Below, piece after piece: positions 32,469-41,069 of a stretch of DNA of 57,434 nt (position 1 is the first letter of the stretch; every line of letters starts with the position of its first letter). The notes beneath the pieces were generated by a model. It did not search any database and was not told where the DNA came from. It worked only from the letters and a program-made list of their open reading frames with translations. Both the position numbers and the translations under genes were made by a program. Location of the stretch: NCBI GenBank assembly GCA_964436315.1, contig CAYTCZ010000005.1, positions 1-57,434 on the forward strand, written 5' to 3'. The stretch comes from CAYTCZ01 sp964436315. Its GTDB lineage: Bacteria; Actinomycetota; Thermoleophilia; Gaiellales; Gaiellaceae.

Positions 32469-33403
32469 TAGGTTCGCGTCTCCCGAGTTCGCGGATCGAG
32501 GAACCCGTAGAGGATGTCGACGATGAGGTTCGCGACGATGATGATCAACGCCAGAACGACCGTGAGGCCCATCACGACGGAGTAGTCGCGCGCGCTCACG
32601 GCTGTGATGTAGTAGCTCCCGATCCCGGGTACGGCAAAGATCGTCTCGATGACGAACGACCCGGTGATGATGAAGCCGAGCAGCGGCCCCATGGCGGTCA
32701 CCGTGGGGATTAGCGAGTTACGGAGAACGTGGACCGCAACGATACGACGCCAGCGGAGCCCTTTCGCCTTCGCGGTCCGCACGTAGTCCTGTTGCAGCGT
32801 TTCGAGCATCGTGCCGCGGACGAGTCGCGCGAAATACGTCATCGGCACGAGGGCGAGCGCGAACGACGGGAGGATTTTCGAGCGCCAGTCGGTCCAGCCG
32901 TTCGTGGGCAGACCGGTGAAGTCGCCGAACTTCAGTGCGAAGAAGTAAATGAGAAGCGTCGCGACGAGGAAACTCGGCAGGGCAGAGCCGATGTTCACGA
33001 AGAACTGGGCGCTGTAGTCGGTGACGCTGTTCGCCCGGAGTGCAGAGATGATTCCGGCCGGGATCCCGATCAGAATCGCCCAGGCAAAGGCCAGGAGACC
33101 AAGTTCGATCGACCTCGGGAAGTGCTCGGCGATGATGTCGTTGACTGTTCGATTCCGCAGCACGAGCGACGGACCGAAGTCCCACGTGAACACGCCCTTG
33201 ACGTACAAGGCGTACTGAACGTGGAAGGGCTCGTTGACGTTGAACTTCTCCTCGAGGTTTCTCTGTACGGCCTCGGGGACGGCACGTTCTGACTGGCGAA
33301 ACGGATTGCCACCGATCTGCCGCATCATCACGAACGTCAACAGGATGACGAGCAGGATCACCGGGATCGTCCAGAGGAGGCGCCGGATCACGAACGCGGT
33401 CAT
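32468..33403 (-). CDS. oppB: Oligopeptide ABC transporter permease (OppB-like)
   Basis: The 311-aa permease starts with MTAFVIRRLLWTIPVILLVI, the usual OppB/DppB first helix, followed by a loop with GGNPFRQ. The BPD domain has six helices in all and the EAA loop QQDYVRTAKAKGLRWRRIV near residue 205. It ends near DPRTRE, typical of the family. It is the first permease gene after oppA, from which it is separated by 97 bp and a strong hairpin. Confidence 0.94.
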   Translation of the reverse strand: MTAFVIRRLLWTIPVILLVILLTFVMMRQIGGNPFRQSERAVPEAVQRNLEEKFNVNEPFHVQYALYVKGVFTWDFGPSLVLRNRTVNDIIAEHFPRSIELGLLAFAWAILIGIPAGIISALRANSVTDYSAQFFVNIGSALPSFLVATLLIYFFALKFGDFTGLPTNGWTDWRSKILPSFALALVPMTYFARLVRGTMLETLQQDYVRTAKAKGLRWRRIVAVHVLRNSLIPTVTAMGPLLGFIITGSFVIETIFAVPGIGSYYITAVSARDYSVVMGLTVVLALIIIVANLIVDILYGFLDPRTRETRT

Positions 33404-33444
33404 CGTCGGGATTGTGAAGGTCGGGTGATAGCGGAATCAAGTGG

Positions 33445-33473
33445 ACAGGCGGGGCGCTAAGCGCCCCGCCTGT
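33445..33473 (-). terminator. Strong hairpin between oppA and oppB
   Basis: A 13-bp perfect GC-rich stem (ACAGGCGGGGCGC) with loop TTA in RNA of the minus strand, 28 nt past the oppA stop, no U-tract. Likely a partial terminator or a 3'-end stabiliser that keeps binding-protein mRNA in excess over permease mRNA, as is well known in other binding-protein operons. Confidence 0.7.
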
Positions 33474-33500
33474 GCTCTGTTACCTGGTCTTCAGAGCTTG

Positions 33501-35219
33501 TCAGTTCGCGACGACAACCTGCGTCCAGTCCTTCTGGTCGAGAAGGTTGATGTTGTAGGTGTCCTGAACAGCTGTGCTCTCCAGGTTGGTCGTCGTGTAC
33601 CAGTAGATCGGCGCGTACGGGAGCTCACCGTCGGTGCCGAAAAGGATCTGCTCGAGCTGGTTGTAGATCTCGTAGCGGGCGGCATCATCCTGCGTGCTCC
33701 GCGCCTCCTCGATCAGAGCGTCGTACTCGGGGTTACAGAAGTTCGTGTAGTTGTTCCCCGACTCGCAGGTATGAAGCTCGAGGAAGTTGAAGGCGTCGAC
33801 GTAGTCGCCGATCCAGCCCAGTCGGAAGACGTCGACAGACGCGTCCGGAGGAGGGCCGAGGAACTCGAGGAACTGGGCCCACTCCTGGACCTTGAGCTCG
33901 ACACTGATCCCAAGTTCCTTCCACATGTCCTGGATCGCCACGGCGATCTCACGATGACCGGGCGAGTCGTTGACGATGAGCGTGACATCGGTCACCGGAT
34001 CGGCAACCTGGGTCATGAGCTCCTTCGCCTGCTCGATATCGCCGGTGACCGGCAGCCACTGTGAGTCGGGGTTGATGGCCTCGAAACCGGGCATCCCCTC
34101 CGGGGTCATGCCCGTTGCGGGGATTTCGCCCGCCTGGGTGACGTTGTCGACGATCGTCTGACGATCGATGGCGAGCGCCATCGCCCGACGTTGGTTCACG
34201 TCGGGAATGTTCTCGACGTTGAACCCGTAGTAGTAGGTCCCGAGCGCCGGATAGAGCTGCCACTCGGGCGTCTCCTTCAGGCGCGGAATGTCCTGGACCG
34301 GGACCTGCTCGTCGAGCACGTCGACTTCGCCGGCCTCGAACGCCTGAATGGCGGTCGTACCGTCGACGATGATCGGACCCTCGATGCGGGTGAGCGCGAC
34401 GCGATCGGCCTCGCGCCAGTCTTCGTTCTTCTCGAAAGCCATGAACGCGTCGTGGTCCCACTCGACGAGCCTGAACGCGCCGTTGGTGACGATGTTCTCG
34501 GGCTCGGTCCACTTGTCGCCGAACTCCTCCACGGTCGCCTGGTGGACGGGGTAGAAGGAGGTGTGGGCCATCTGCTGGACGATCCACGCCTGGGGCGACG
34601 TGAGTGTCACCTCGAGCGTGTAGTCGTCAAGGGCGGTGACGCCAACCTCGTCGCGAAGTGCGTCGCAGTTCTCCTCACAGCCGTTGTACTCGGCCGCGCC
34701 GGCAATGCCGTACAGCTGGTAGGCGTAGTCGGCGGCGAGATCGGGCGACAGCGTCCGCTTCCAGGAGAACTCGAAATCATGGGCCGTGACGGGATCACCG
34801 TTCGTCCACAGTCCGTCTTGCTTCAGGTTGAACGTCACGGTGAGTCCGTCCGGACTGATCTCCCAACTCTCAGCGAGAGCCGGCTGGGGACTCAGGTCAT
34901 CGCCCAGGGTCACGAGCGGATCGAGGATGTTCTGAACAACCATCGAGGAGGTCGTATCGGTTGCAAGGCCGGGATCGAGCGAGGGAGGCTCTGTGCCGAT
35001 CGCGATCCGGAGCGTCTGCTCAGCGGGTTCCTCGGCCGGTTCTGCCGGCTCGGCCGGGGCCGGTTCTGCCGGCTCGGCCGGGGCCGGTTCTGCCGGCTCG
35101 GCCGGGGCCGGGGCCGGTTCGGGTGCCGCGGCGTCGTCATCCCCCCCGCAACCGGCCGCGACAAGAGCGAGCACGGCAACGAGCACGCCGAGTAGTAGCA
35201 CCAACCTTTTCGTTCTCAC
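33501..35219 (-). CDS. oppA: Oligopeptide ABC transporter substrate-binding lipoprotein (OppA-like)
   Basis: The 572-aa SBP family 5 protein. GTG at 35219 has AGGAGGAC a few bases upstream. The lipoprotein signal peptide ends LVAAGC, with the lipidated cysteine at residue 24. A linker of Ala-Glu-Pro repeats follows (about residues 35-62, encoded by a 24-bp tandem repeat) and tethers the binding domain. The domain starts TLRIAIGTEPPSLDPGLATD and includes SWEISPDGLTVTFNLKQDGL. It delivers peptides or similar solutes to OppBCDF. It is first in the cassette; upstream (35250-35457) holds a short hairpin and probably its promoter, with TTGACG a possible -35. Confidence 0.95.
   Translation of the reverse strand: MRTKRLVLLLGVLVAVLALVAAGCGGDDDAAAPEPAPAPAEPAEPAPAEPAEPAPAEPAEPAEEPAEQTLRIAIGTEPPSLDPGLATDTTSSMVVQNILDPLVTLGDDLSPQPALAESWEISPDGLTVTFNLKQDGLWTNGDPVTAHDFEFSWKRTLSPDLAADYAYQLYGIAGAAEYNGCEENCDALRDEVGVTALDDYTLEVTLTSPQAWIVQQMAHTSFYPVHQATVEEFGDKWTEPENIVTNGAFRLVEWDHDAFMAFEKNEDWREADRVALTRIEGPIIVDGTTAIQAFEAGEVDVLDEQVPVQDIPRLKETPEWQLYPALGTYYYGFNVENIPDVNQRRAMALAIDRQTIVDNVTQAGEIPATGMTPEGMPGFEAINPDSQWLPVTGDIEQAKELMTQVADPVTDVTLIVNDSPGHREIAVAIQDMWKELGISVELKVQEWAQFLEFLGPPPDASVDVFRLGWIGDYVDAFNFLELHTCESGNNYTNFCNPEYDALIEEARSTQDDAARYEIYNQLEQILFGTDGELPYAPIYWYTTTNLESTAVQDTYNINLLDQKDWTQVVVAN
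35036..35107. repeat. 24-bp tandem repeat x3 in oppA linker
   Basis: Three exact 24-bp copies (35036-35059, 35060-35083, 35084-35107), each encoding eight residues of the Ala-Glu-Pro linker, with partial units at both sides. Such in-frame repeats can change number by slippage and would only lengthen or shorten the tether. Confidence 0.9.
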
Positions 35220-35404
35220 TTCTGTCCTCCTCTGACGGTTACAAGCCACGCGAATGACGGCGCGCGCGGCAGCACGCCGTCAAGACGCAACCCAGCGTTC
35301 GAAGTTAGCAACGAAACGTGCAACGAGTCGCAGTCTTGTTCGCGGCGGCCGCGGCGAAACCTTCATCTACCCGCTTTCTCGGCAGAAAGGCCGCCCGAGC
35401 TTAG

Positions 35405-35419
35405 GGGGGTGTGTCCCCC
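35405..35419 (-). terminator. Hairpin after atpG
   Basis: In minus-strand RNA GGGGG-ACACA-CCCCC forms about 39 nt past the atpG stop. It has no U-tract. It probably ends or attenuates the first atp transcript before the opp cassette begins. Confidence 0.5.
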
Positions 35420-35457
35420 ACCCGGCACCACGAGCAACGAGGCTGCGGCCCGAGCCG

Positions 35458-36348
35458 TTACGTAGTTAGCGCATCCGCGCCGGCAACAACCTCGAGAATC
35501 TCCTGCGTGATCTCGGCCTGCCGTGCTCGGTTCATCTCGAGCGTGAGACGATCGATCAGCTCGCCGGCGTTCGCGGTCGCATTCCGCATCGCGGTCATCC
35601 GAGCGCCGTGCTCCGAAGCCGCGGATTCAAGCATTGCCCTGTAGATCGAGGTCTCAACATAGGTGGGTAGGAGCCGCGCGAGGATCTCCTCGGGCTCGGG
35701 CTCGAAGATGAAATCCCCTTCGAGCGCGATCTCGTACGGCGTCTTCTCCTCTTCTTCAAGAGCCGTGCGGGGAATGGGGAGTACGTCTTCGACCTCGACC
35801 GTCTGTGTGAGCGGTGAGACGTAGTGGTTGTAGACCATCACTACCCGATCGACCTCACGCTCGGTGAAGAGCTCGGCGAGGCGGTGGGCGACCGCCTCGG
35901 CGTCGGAGTACTCAGGCCGGTCGGTGAAGCCGACCCAGGACTGTTCGACGCTGTAGCGCCGGAACTGGAGCGTGGATCGTCCCTTCTTCCCGGTGACGAG
36001 CCAGCGGACCTCCTGCCCGGCCTCCCGCGCCTCACGCTCCAGCGCGAACGCGCGCCGGAGAATCTGAGTATTGAACGGCCCGGCGAGACCGCGGTCTCCT
36101 GTGAGCGGCACAATCGCCACCGTTTGCACCGGATCGCGCGCCTCGAGGAGGGCGAACTGACGTGACGGCGTAGCTCGTGCCGTCCCGATCATCAGCTCGC
36201 GCATGCGATCGGCATACGGCCGGAGCGCCTCGATCCTCATCTCGGCGCGCCGCAACTTCGCCGCCGCAACGAGCTCCATTGCCTTCGTGATCTTCCGCGT
36301 GTTCGTGACGGAGCGAATCCGCCGCTTGATGTCCTGGAGCGACGCCAT
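35458..36348 (-). CDS. atpG: F1Fo ATP synthase gamma subunit
   Basis: The 296-aa central stalk subunit starts MASLQDIKRRIRSVTNTRKITKAMELVAAAKLRRAE, the very conserved N-terminal coiled-coil helix. The end has MTAMRNATANAGELIDRLTLEMNRARQAEITQEILEVVAGADA-type C-terminal helix residues. It rotates inside alpha3beta3. In canonical operons atpD follows directly; here five opp genes and a zinc-finger gene intervene. Confidence 0.96.
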   Translation of the reverse strand: MASLQDIKRRIRSVTNTRKITKAMELVAAAKLRRAEMRIEALRPYADRMRELMIGTARATPSRQFALLEARDPVQTVAIVPLTGDRGLAGPFNTQILRRAFALEREAREAGQEVRWLVTGKKGRSTLQFRRYSVEQSWVGFTDRPEYSDAEAVAHRLAELFTEREVDRVVMVYNHYVSPLTQTVEVEDVLPIPRTALEEEEKTPYEIALEGDFIFEPEPEEILARLLPTYVETSIYRAMLESAASEHGARMTAMRNATANAGELIDRLTLEMNRARQAEITQEILEVVAGADALTT

Positions 36349-36447
36349 CAGATGCTTCCGCCTCCGGCGGAACCATCCGATAATTGAGACTTCCGGCGAG
36401 TCAGAATCCCCGGACGCCAGTCCTCGCGATCTAGTCCCAAGTGCTTT

Positions 36448-37992
36448 CTAGGCCCCTTCCGCGGCGCCGACCAGGCTGGACTCCTCGCGCACAGAGAAAC
36501 CCTCTTTGAAGCGAGCTAGGGCATCGTGAATCCGACTCTCGAGATCGTCTGAGAGCTCGCGTTGCTCACGGACCTCGGAGTAGAGCGTTCCGTCGGCTCG
36601 AAATGCCTCTCGGAGCTCTTCTTGGAAGCGGGGGACCTGCGCAACGGGGATGTCGTCGAGGTACCCATGAATGCCGGCGAAAATCGCGATGACCTGCTCC
36701 TCCATTGGCCACGGCTGGTACTGCGGCTGGTTCAGCGTTGACACCATCCGCTCACCCCGGGCGAGCGTCTGCTGCGTGGCAGCGTCGAGTTCGGAGCCAA
36801 ACTGCGCAAAGGCCTCGAGTTCGCGGAACTGAGCCAGGTCGAGCTTGAGGCGACCAGCCACCTTCTTCATCGCCTTCGTCTGCGCGTTCCCGCCGACCCG
36901 GGAGACCGAGATGCCGACGTTGATCGCCGGCCGGACGCCGGAGTAGAAGAGATCGCTTTCGAGGAAGATCTGACCGTCGGTAATGGAGATGACGTTCGTC
37001 GGAATGTATGCGGAGACGTCTCCGGCCTGTGTCTCGATTACCGGGAGGGCCGTCAGCGAGCCGCCGCCGAGCTCATCGTTCAACTTGCACGCCCTCTCGA
37101 GCAGACGGGAGTGGAGATAGAAGACATCGCCTGGAAAGGCCTCGCGCCCCGGCGGCCGTCGGAGGAGGAGCGCCATCTGTCGGTAGGCGTCAGCGTGCTT
37201 CGAAAGGTCGTCGTACATGCACAGCGCATGACGGCCGCTATAGAGGAAGTGCTCGCCCATGGCACAGCCCGCATACGGGGCCATCCATTTGATTGGCGCA
37301 GCCTCGGTCGCCGCCGCGGTGACAATCACCGTGTACTCCATCGCGCCGCCGTCTTTCAACCGTTGGTAGATCTGGCGGACGGTTGAAGCTTTCTGTCCGA
37401 TCGCGACGTAGATGCAGATCACGTCTTGATCGGCCTGATTCAGGATCGTGTCGACGAGGATGGCCGTCTTGCCGGTGGAGCGATCACCGATCACGAGCTC
37501 GCGTTGTCCGCGCCCGATCGGGATCATGGAGTCGATCGCCTTCAGACCGGTCTGAAGCGGCTCCTTGACCGGCTGACGCTGGACAACCCCAGGAGCCTTG
37601 AACTCGAGTGGACGTCGCTCTTCCGTTCGAATCGGTCCCGCTCCGTCGAGCGGCTGACCGAGTGGATTCACGATGCGCCCGACAAGTTCATCGCCCGAGG
37701 GAACGCTCAACAGCCGGCCGGTGCGCCTTGCGGGCTCGCCTTCAGCAACGTGCTCCCAGTCGCCGAACAGCGCGACGCCGACGTTATCTTCCTCAAGATT
37801 GAGGGCGACTCCGACGACGCCGTGCTCCAGTTCGAGCATCTCCATCGCCATCGCGTTCTCGAGTCCGTAGACGCGAGCGATCCCGTCGCCGACCTGGAGA
37901 ACGGTTCCAACCTCGGAGAGCTCGGTCGCGACGTCGTACTCCTCGATCCGCTGCTTCAGGATCGAGGTGATCTCTTCAGGCCGTAGTTTCAA
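36448..37992 (-). CDS. atpA: F1Fo ATP synthase alpha subunit
   Basis: The 514-aa non-catalytic nucleotide-binding subunit has P-loop GDRSTGKTAILVDTIL near residue 170 (Ser in place of the common Gln) and the alpha signature PAINVGISVSRVGGNAQ near residue 365. It begins with MKLRPEEITSILKQRIEEYD, the delta-contacting helix. Gaps to atpH (16 bp) and atpG (99 bp) are short. Length and order are normal. Confidence 0.97.
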   Translation of the reverse strand: MKLRPEEITSILKQRIEEYDVATELSEVGTVLQVGDGIARVYGLENAMAMEMLELEHGVVGVALNLEEDNVGVALFGDWEHVAEGEPARRTGRLLSVPSGDELVGRIVNPLGQPLDGAGPIRTEERRPLEFKAPGVVQRQPVKEPLQTGLKAIDSMIPIGRGQRELVIGDRSTGKTAILVDTILNQADQDVICIYVAIGQKASTVRQIYQRLKDGGAMEYTVIVTAAATEAAPIKWMAPYAGCAMGEHFLYSGRHALCMYDDLSKHADAYRQMALLLRRPPGREAFPGDVFYLHSRLLERACKLNDELGGGSLTALPVIETQAGDVSAYIPTNVISITDGQIFLESDLFYSGVRPAINVGISVSRVGGNAQTKAMKKVAGRLKLDLAQFRELEAFAQFGSELDAATQQTLARGERMVSTLNQPQYQPWPMEEQVIAIFAGIHGYLDDIPVAQVPRFQEELREAFRADGTLYSEVREQRELSDDLESRIHDALARFKEGFSVREESSLVGAAEGA

Positions 37993-38007
37993 GAGATTCC
38001 CTCCTCA

Positions 38008-38541
38008 TCAGCTCGTGGTCACGAGCTCGTCTCGTAGCTTCGCGAGACGGCCCCGCACGCTCGCGTCGACGCGGAGAGACCCCGCCTCGAGCACCAGCCC
38101 GCCGATCAGTTCTGGATCGACGCGTCGGGCGGCTTCGATCCGCCGCCCGGTTGCCTCCTCAATCTTCTGTGCGATCTCGGCCGCCTCGGCGTCGGAGAGC
38201 GGAACCGCAGTTGTGAGCTCGAGCTTGAGTACGCGCTCCTCACGCGCAAGGAGGCGCTCGAACTCGTCATGGACCTCCTCGATCTGGTCGATCCGTTGCT
38301 TGTCCGCGAGCAAGCGGACGAAGTTCAGAAATAGCTCGTCGGCGTCACGGAGGACGAGGCCGAGAGCATCACTCTTCGCTTTCGCGTCGATCTGTGGGTT
38401 CCGGAGAAGGTTGCGAAGCTCAGCGGATTCTTCGATCGCCGCAGCAAATTCGCCGAACTCTTCGCGCACCCGGCCGACGCGGTCGGCCTCGCGCGCGGCG
38501 TCGAGCAACGACTGGGCATAGATGCGATGAGCGACTGCCAC
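38008..38541 (-). CDS. atpH: F1Fo ATP synthase delta subunit
   Basis: The 177-aa peripheral-stalk subunit starts MAVAHRIYAQSLLDAAREAD and ends with the conserved patch VDPELIGGLVLEAGSLRVDASVRGRLAKLRDEL. It joins the b subunits to F1. It lies between atpF (65 bp upstream) and atpA. Confidence 0.94.
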   Translation of the reverse strand: MAVAHRIYAQSLLDAAREADRVGRVREEFGEFAAAIEESAELRNLLRNPQIDAKAKSDALGLVLRDADELFLNFVRLLADKQRIDQIEEVHDEFERLLAREERVLKLELTTAVPLSDAEAAEIAQKIEEATGRRIEAARRVDPELIGGLVLEAGSLRVDASVRGRLAKLRDELVTTS

Positions 38542-38605
38542 GAACTACACCCGTGCGTTCACGAGCTCAGCCGGCGAGGCGGCGTGTGTTTTGCCTGAGC
38601 GGCCA

Positions 38606-39178
38606 CTAGTTGTCCGAGGCCAACTGTTTGACATCGACCTCGTCGATCGTCTCGTCGATGAGTCGCCGCTGGTCCACATCGTCGAGAACCTTCCCTGTGA
38701 CTTTCTCGGACGCAAGCAGAGTCAACTCGACGACATCTCTCCGAATGTCCTCGCGGAGCTTCCGGTTTTCGGCTTCGATCTCGCGCTGGTTCTCTTCGAG
38801 CCGGCGCTGCAGATCCGCATCCGCCTCGGCGCGAGCGTTGTCGAATTGTGCTTGGGCTTGACGCCGGGTGTCTTCGAGAATCCGGTCGCGCTCCTCACGA
38901 GCCTCTTCACGCTCGCGGGTCGTCAGCTCGCGGAGCTCCCTCGCTTCTTCGCGCGCCTTGTCTGCCTCATCCAATGCCTCACGGATCGTGTCTCGTCGCC
39001 GATCGATGAGCTCCTGGATGCGTCCAAACGCAAGCTTTCGGAGGACCAGGAGCACGATCCCGAAAGTGATGAGCGTCCAGACCATCAGACCCGGGACGAC
39101 ATCGATGAGCCCGGTGGACTCCTCTTCTGCCCCCGCCTCTTGGGCGAGGACAAAGACAGCTAGGACCGTGTCTTCCAT
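38606..39178 (-). CDS. atpF: F1Fo ATP synthase b subunit
   Basis: 190 aa from ATG at 39178 (MEDTVLAVFVLAQEAG). The frame is open upstream, but that overlaps atpE. A single membrane helix (LMVWTLITFGIVLLVLRKLAF near residue 32) is followed by a long charged coiled coil (EADKAREEAREL and RRLEENQREIEAENRKLR) that forms the stator stalk. Only one b gene is present, so the stator is probably a homodimer. Confidence 0.94.
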   Translation of the reverse strand: MEDTVLAVFVLAQEAGAEEESTGLIDVVPGLMVWTLITFGIVLLVLRKLAFGRIQELIDRRRDTIREALDEADKAREEARELRELTTREREEAREERDRILEDTRRQAQAQFDNARAEADADLQRRLEENQREIEAENRKLREDIRRDVVELTLLASEKVTGKVLDDVDQRRLIDETIDEVDVKQLASDN

Positions 39179-39197
39179 CGCGCCGACAATCGGTTGC

Positions 39198-39464
39198 TCA
39201 GACGAGGACGAACGCCAGGAGGCCGCCGAGCAGCGCATAGAAGACGACCGCTTCGGTCAACGCGAAACCGAGCCACTGGATGCCGGTGAGCTCTCCACGA
39301 AGCTCGGGCTGTCGGGCGACCGCTTGAATCATCGACCCGAAGATGTAACCGATGCCGATACCTGCGCCGACGGCTCCGAGGCCGACGCCCACGCCGAAGG
39401 CGATTGCCTTGCCCGCATCGGCGACGTCGCCCGTCACAACTTCCTGTGCAAGAAGGATTTCCAC
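39198..39464 (-). CDS. atpE: F1Fo ATP synthase c subunit (proteolipid ring)
   Basis: The 88-aa hairpin of two helices has a Gly-rich first helix (GVGVGLGAVGAGIGIGYIFG) and a polar loop ARQPELRGEL. The second helix carries the ion-binding Glu in ALTEAVVFYALL. The residue after the Glu is Ala rather than Ser/Thr, and no helix-1 Gln sits at the expected place, which argues for proton rather than sodium coupling (family knowledge applied, not measured). Confidence 0.96.
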   Translation of the reverse strand: MEILLAQEVVTGDVADAGKAIAFGVGVGLGAVGAGIGIGYIFGSMIQAVARQPELRGELTGIQWLGFALTEAVVFYALLGGLLAFVLV

Positions 39465-39488
39465 TGCCTTTCCTCCCCTTTCCCTTTC

Positions 39489-40316
39489 TTAGTGCTCCGG
39501 TTCGATCGCTCCGCCGATGTAGATGGCGGAGAGTAGCGCGAATACGAATGCCTGGATCGTGACGACGATGGCTACCTCGAAGAGCCAGACCGCGAGTGCG
39601 GCCGGAAGCGCGATGACCGCAATCAGGTAGCTCTCGAAGATGAAGATCAGGCCGATCATCACCAGGATCAACATGTGGCCGGCGAGCATGTTGGCGAACA
39701 GACGGACTGACAAGGAGATCAGCCTCATGACCTGCGACGCGACCTCGAGGATCGCGATGAATGGGACGAGTGCCCGGGGAACCCCCGCCGGCATCCAGCT
39801 CCTGAAGTACCCGAGCACCCCGTTGTAGCGGATCCCCTCCACGTGCGTGGCGATGAACGTGATAAGCGCGAGCGCGAGGGTGACGCTCAGATTGGCCGTC
39901 GCCGCGTAGATCCCCCAGGTTGGAATCTCCATGCCCGCAAATTCGAAGCGCTCGTCCGAGATCGGGAGTGGTACGAAACCGATGATGTTGAGGATCCAGA
40001 TGAACAGAAACAGCGAGGCAACGTACGGGAACCAGCCTCGGATTCCCTTCGAGGGAAGATTGCCCTCGGCGATCTGCGAGTAGGCCAACTCGTACATACT
40101 CTCACCGGTCGTTTGCCGGCGATTCGGCCGAAGCGAGAGTCCGAAGCGCATCATCCAGATACCGAGCAGGATCGTCATGATCCCGCCGAGCCAGAGATAG
40201 GCGACCGCCTTGTTGACCGACAGGTCGAGGCCGCCGACGTCGATCACGACCCAGGCCGGAAGCTCGAACTCCTCCTGCGGCGAGAAGTCCTCTGTCGATG
40301 CGAGAACTGTGCTCAC
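39489..40316 (-). CDS. atpB: F1Fo ATP synthase a subunit
   Basis: The 275-aa membrane subunit has the essential arginine segment LISLSVRLFANMLAGHML near residue 205 and the final helices with VTIQAFVFALLSAIYI. N-terminal half contains the GIRGWFPYVASLFLFIWILN helix. It forms the proton half-channels against the c ring. It overlaps the atpI-like gene by 4 bp, so translation is coupled. Confidence 0.95.
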   Translation of the reverse strand: MSTVLASTEDFSPQEEFELPAWVVIDVGGLDLSVNKAVAYLWLGGIMTILLGIWMMRFGLSLRPNRRQTTGESMYELAYSQIAEGNLPSKGIRGWFPYVASLFLFIWILNIIGFVPLPISDERFEFAGMEIPTWGIYAATANLSVTLALALITFIATHVEGIRYNGVLGYFRSWMPAGVPRALVPFIAILEVASQVMRLISLSVRLFANMLAGHMLILVMIGLIFIFESYLIAVIALPAALAVWLFEVAIVVTIQAFVFALLSAIYIGGAIEPEH

Positions 40317-40702
40317 CGGCGCGGCTCCCCTGAGAAATACATCGCCAGGCTGAAGCCGAGTTCGACGGAGTAGGCGACTGCGTAGACAAGGGCGCCCGCC
40401 AGCGCAAGGTTCGGGTCGCTGGTGGCAACGATCACCGCAACGACCATGATCAGGATCCCTCGAAGCATCATCCCGAAGGCCGCCACGCCCGAGCCGCGCA
40501 GCGTCGGATCACCGATGCCGGCGCGGGAGATGAGGATGCCGAGGAGTTGGCTGGCCACCCAGAGCACGGCGCCCAGAAGCCAACCCTCGATGCGCCAGTC
40601 AGCAATGAAGAAGATCGGGAGTGCGAGCGCCAGCACTGCAGTGCCGGCGAACAGGGGTAGCCGCCGTTCGGGCATAGGCCGCGGGGTGAGGGTTGACGGC
40701 AT
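40313..40702 (-). CDS. AtpI-like small membrane protein
   Basis: 129 aa from ATG at 40702 (MPSTLTPRPMPERRLPLFAG), with four predicted helices: LFAGTAVLALALPIFFIADW, WLLGAVLWVASQLLGIL, GMMLRGILIMVVAVIVA, and LAGALVYAVAYSVELGFSLAMYF. Position before atpB and the four-helix layout fit AtpI, a c-ring assembly or Mg/Ca-uptake helper. Sequence likeness to classic AtpI is weak, so the call rests mainly on context. Confidence 0.7.
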   Translation of the reverse strand: MPSTLTPRPMPERRLPLFAGTAVLALALPIFFIADWRIEGWLLGAVLWVASQLLGILISRAGIGDPTLRGSGVAAFGMMLRGILIMVVAVIVATSDPNLALAGALVYAVAYSVELGFSLAMYFSGEPRR

Positions 40703-40760
40703 CACGTAGGTCCGGTGGAGGCGAGCGGGCGAGGTGCGCCTCGCCGGTGGCCGGGCTGCT

Positions 40761-40955
40761 TCAGAAAACGTTCCGATACGTGATGTAGACCGCGATGATG
40801 GCAGCAGGAATGCCGATGGCCGCTCCGATTGCGATTCCGATGCCAATCGAGCCCGCCGCGAGACCGATCAGGGCACCGATTCCGACGCAGAGTGCGAGTA
40901 CGCCTAGGAGGAGGCCGCTCGCTCCAAGTGGATCGAATGAGGTGCGGTTTGCCAC
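40761..40955 (-). CDS. AtpZ-like two-helix membrane protein
   Basis: The 64-aa protein has two Gly/Ala/Ile-rich helices (ASGLLLGVLALCVGIGALIG and GIGIAIGAAIGIPAAIIAVY). Small two-helix proteins of this type (AtpZ) begin many ATP synthase operons and work with AtpI. It opens the operon here. The -10-like TAAGCT on the minus strand lies about 30 nt upstream of ATG, but a matching -35 is not clear. Confidence 0.65.
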   Translation of the reverse strand: MANRTSFDPLGASGLLLGVLALCVGIGALIGLAAGSIGIGIAIGAAIGIPAAIIAVYITYRNVF

Positions 40956-41069
40956 TTCCCAGCGCGGTCATTTCGGCCGAGGTCAGCTTACCACCGACGC
41001 CGGACTTCGTGACACGACAAACCGCATGTTCATCGAAAAAATGGCCATTTTGCGGCCTACTTTGTTCAC

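Noticed and set aside
34191..35195. 334-residue plus-strand frame opposite oppA
   Set aside because: Antisense shadow of a well-supported lipoprotein gene, with repeat-derived low-complexity residues and no recognisable family.
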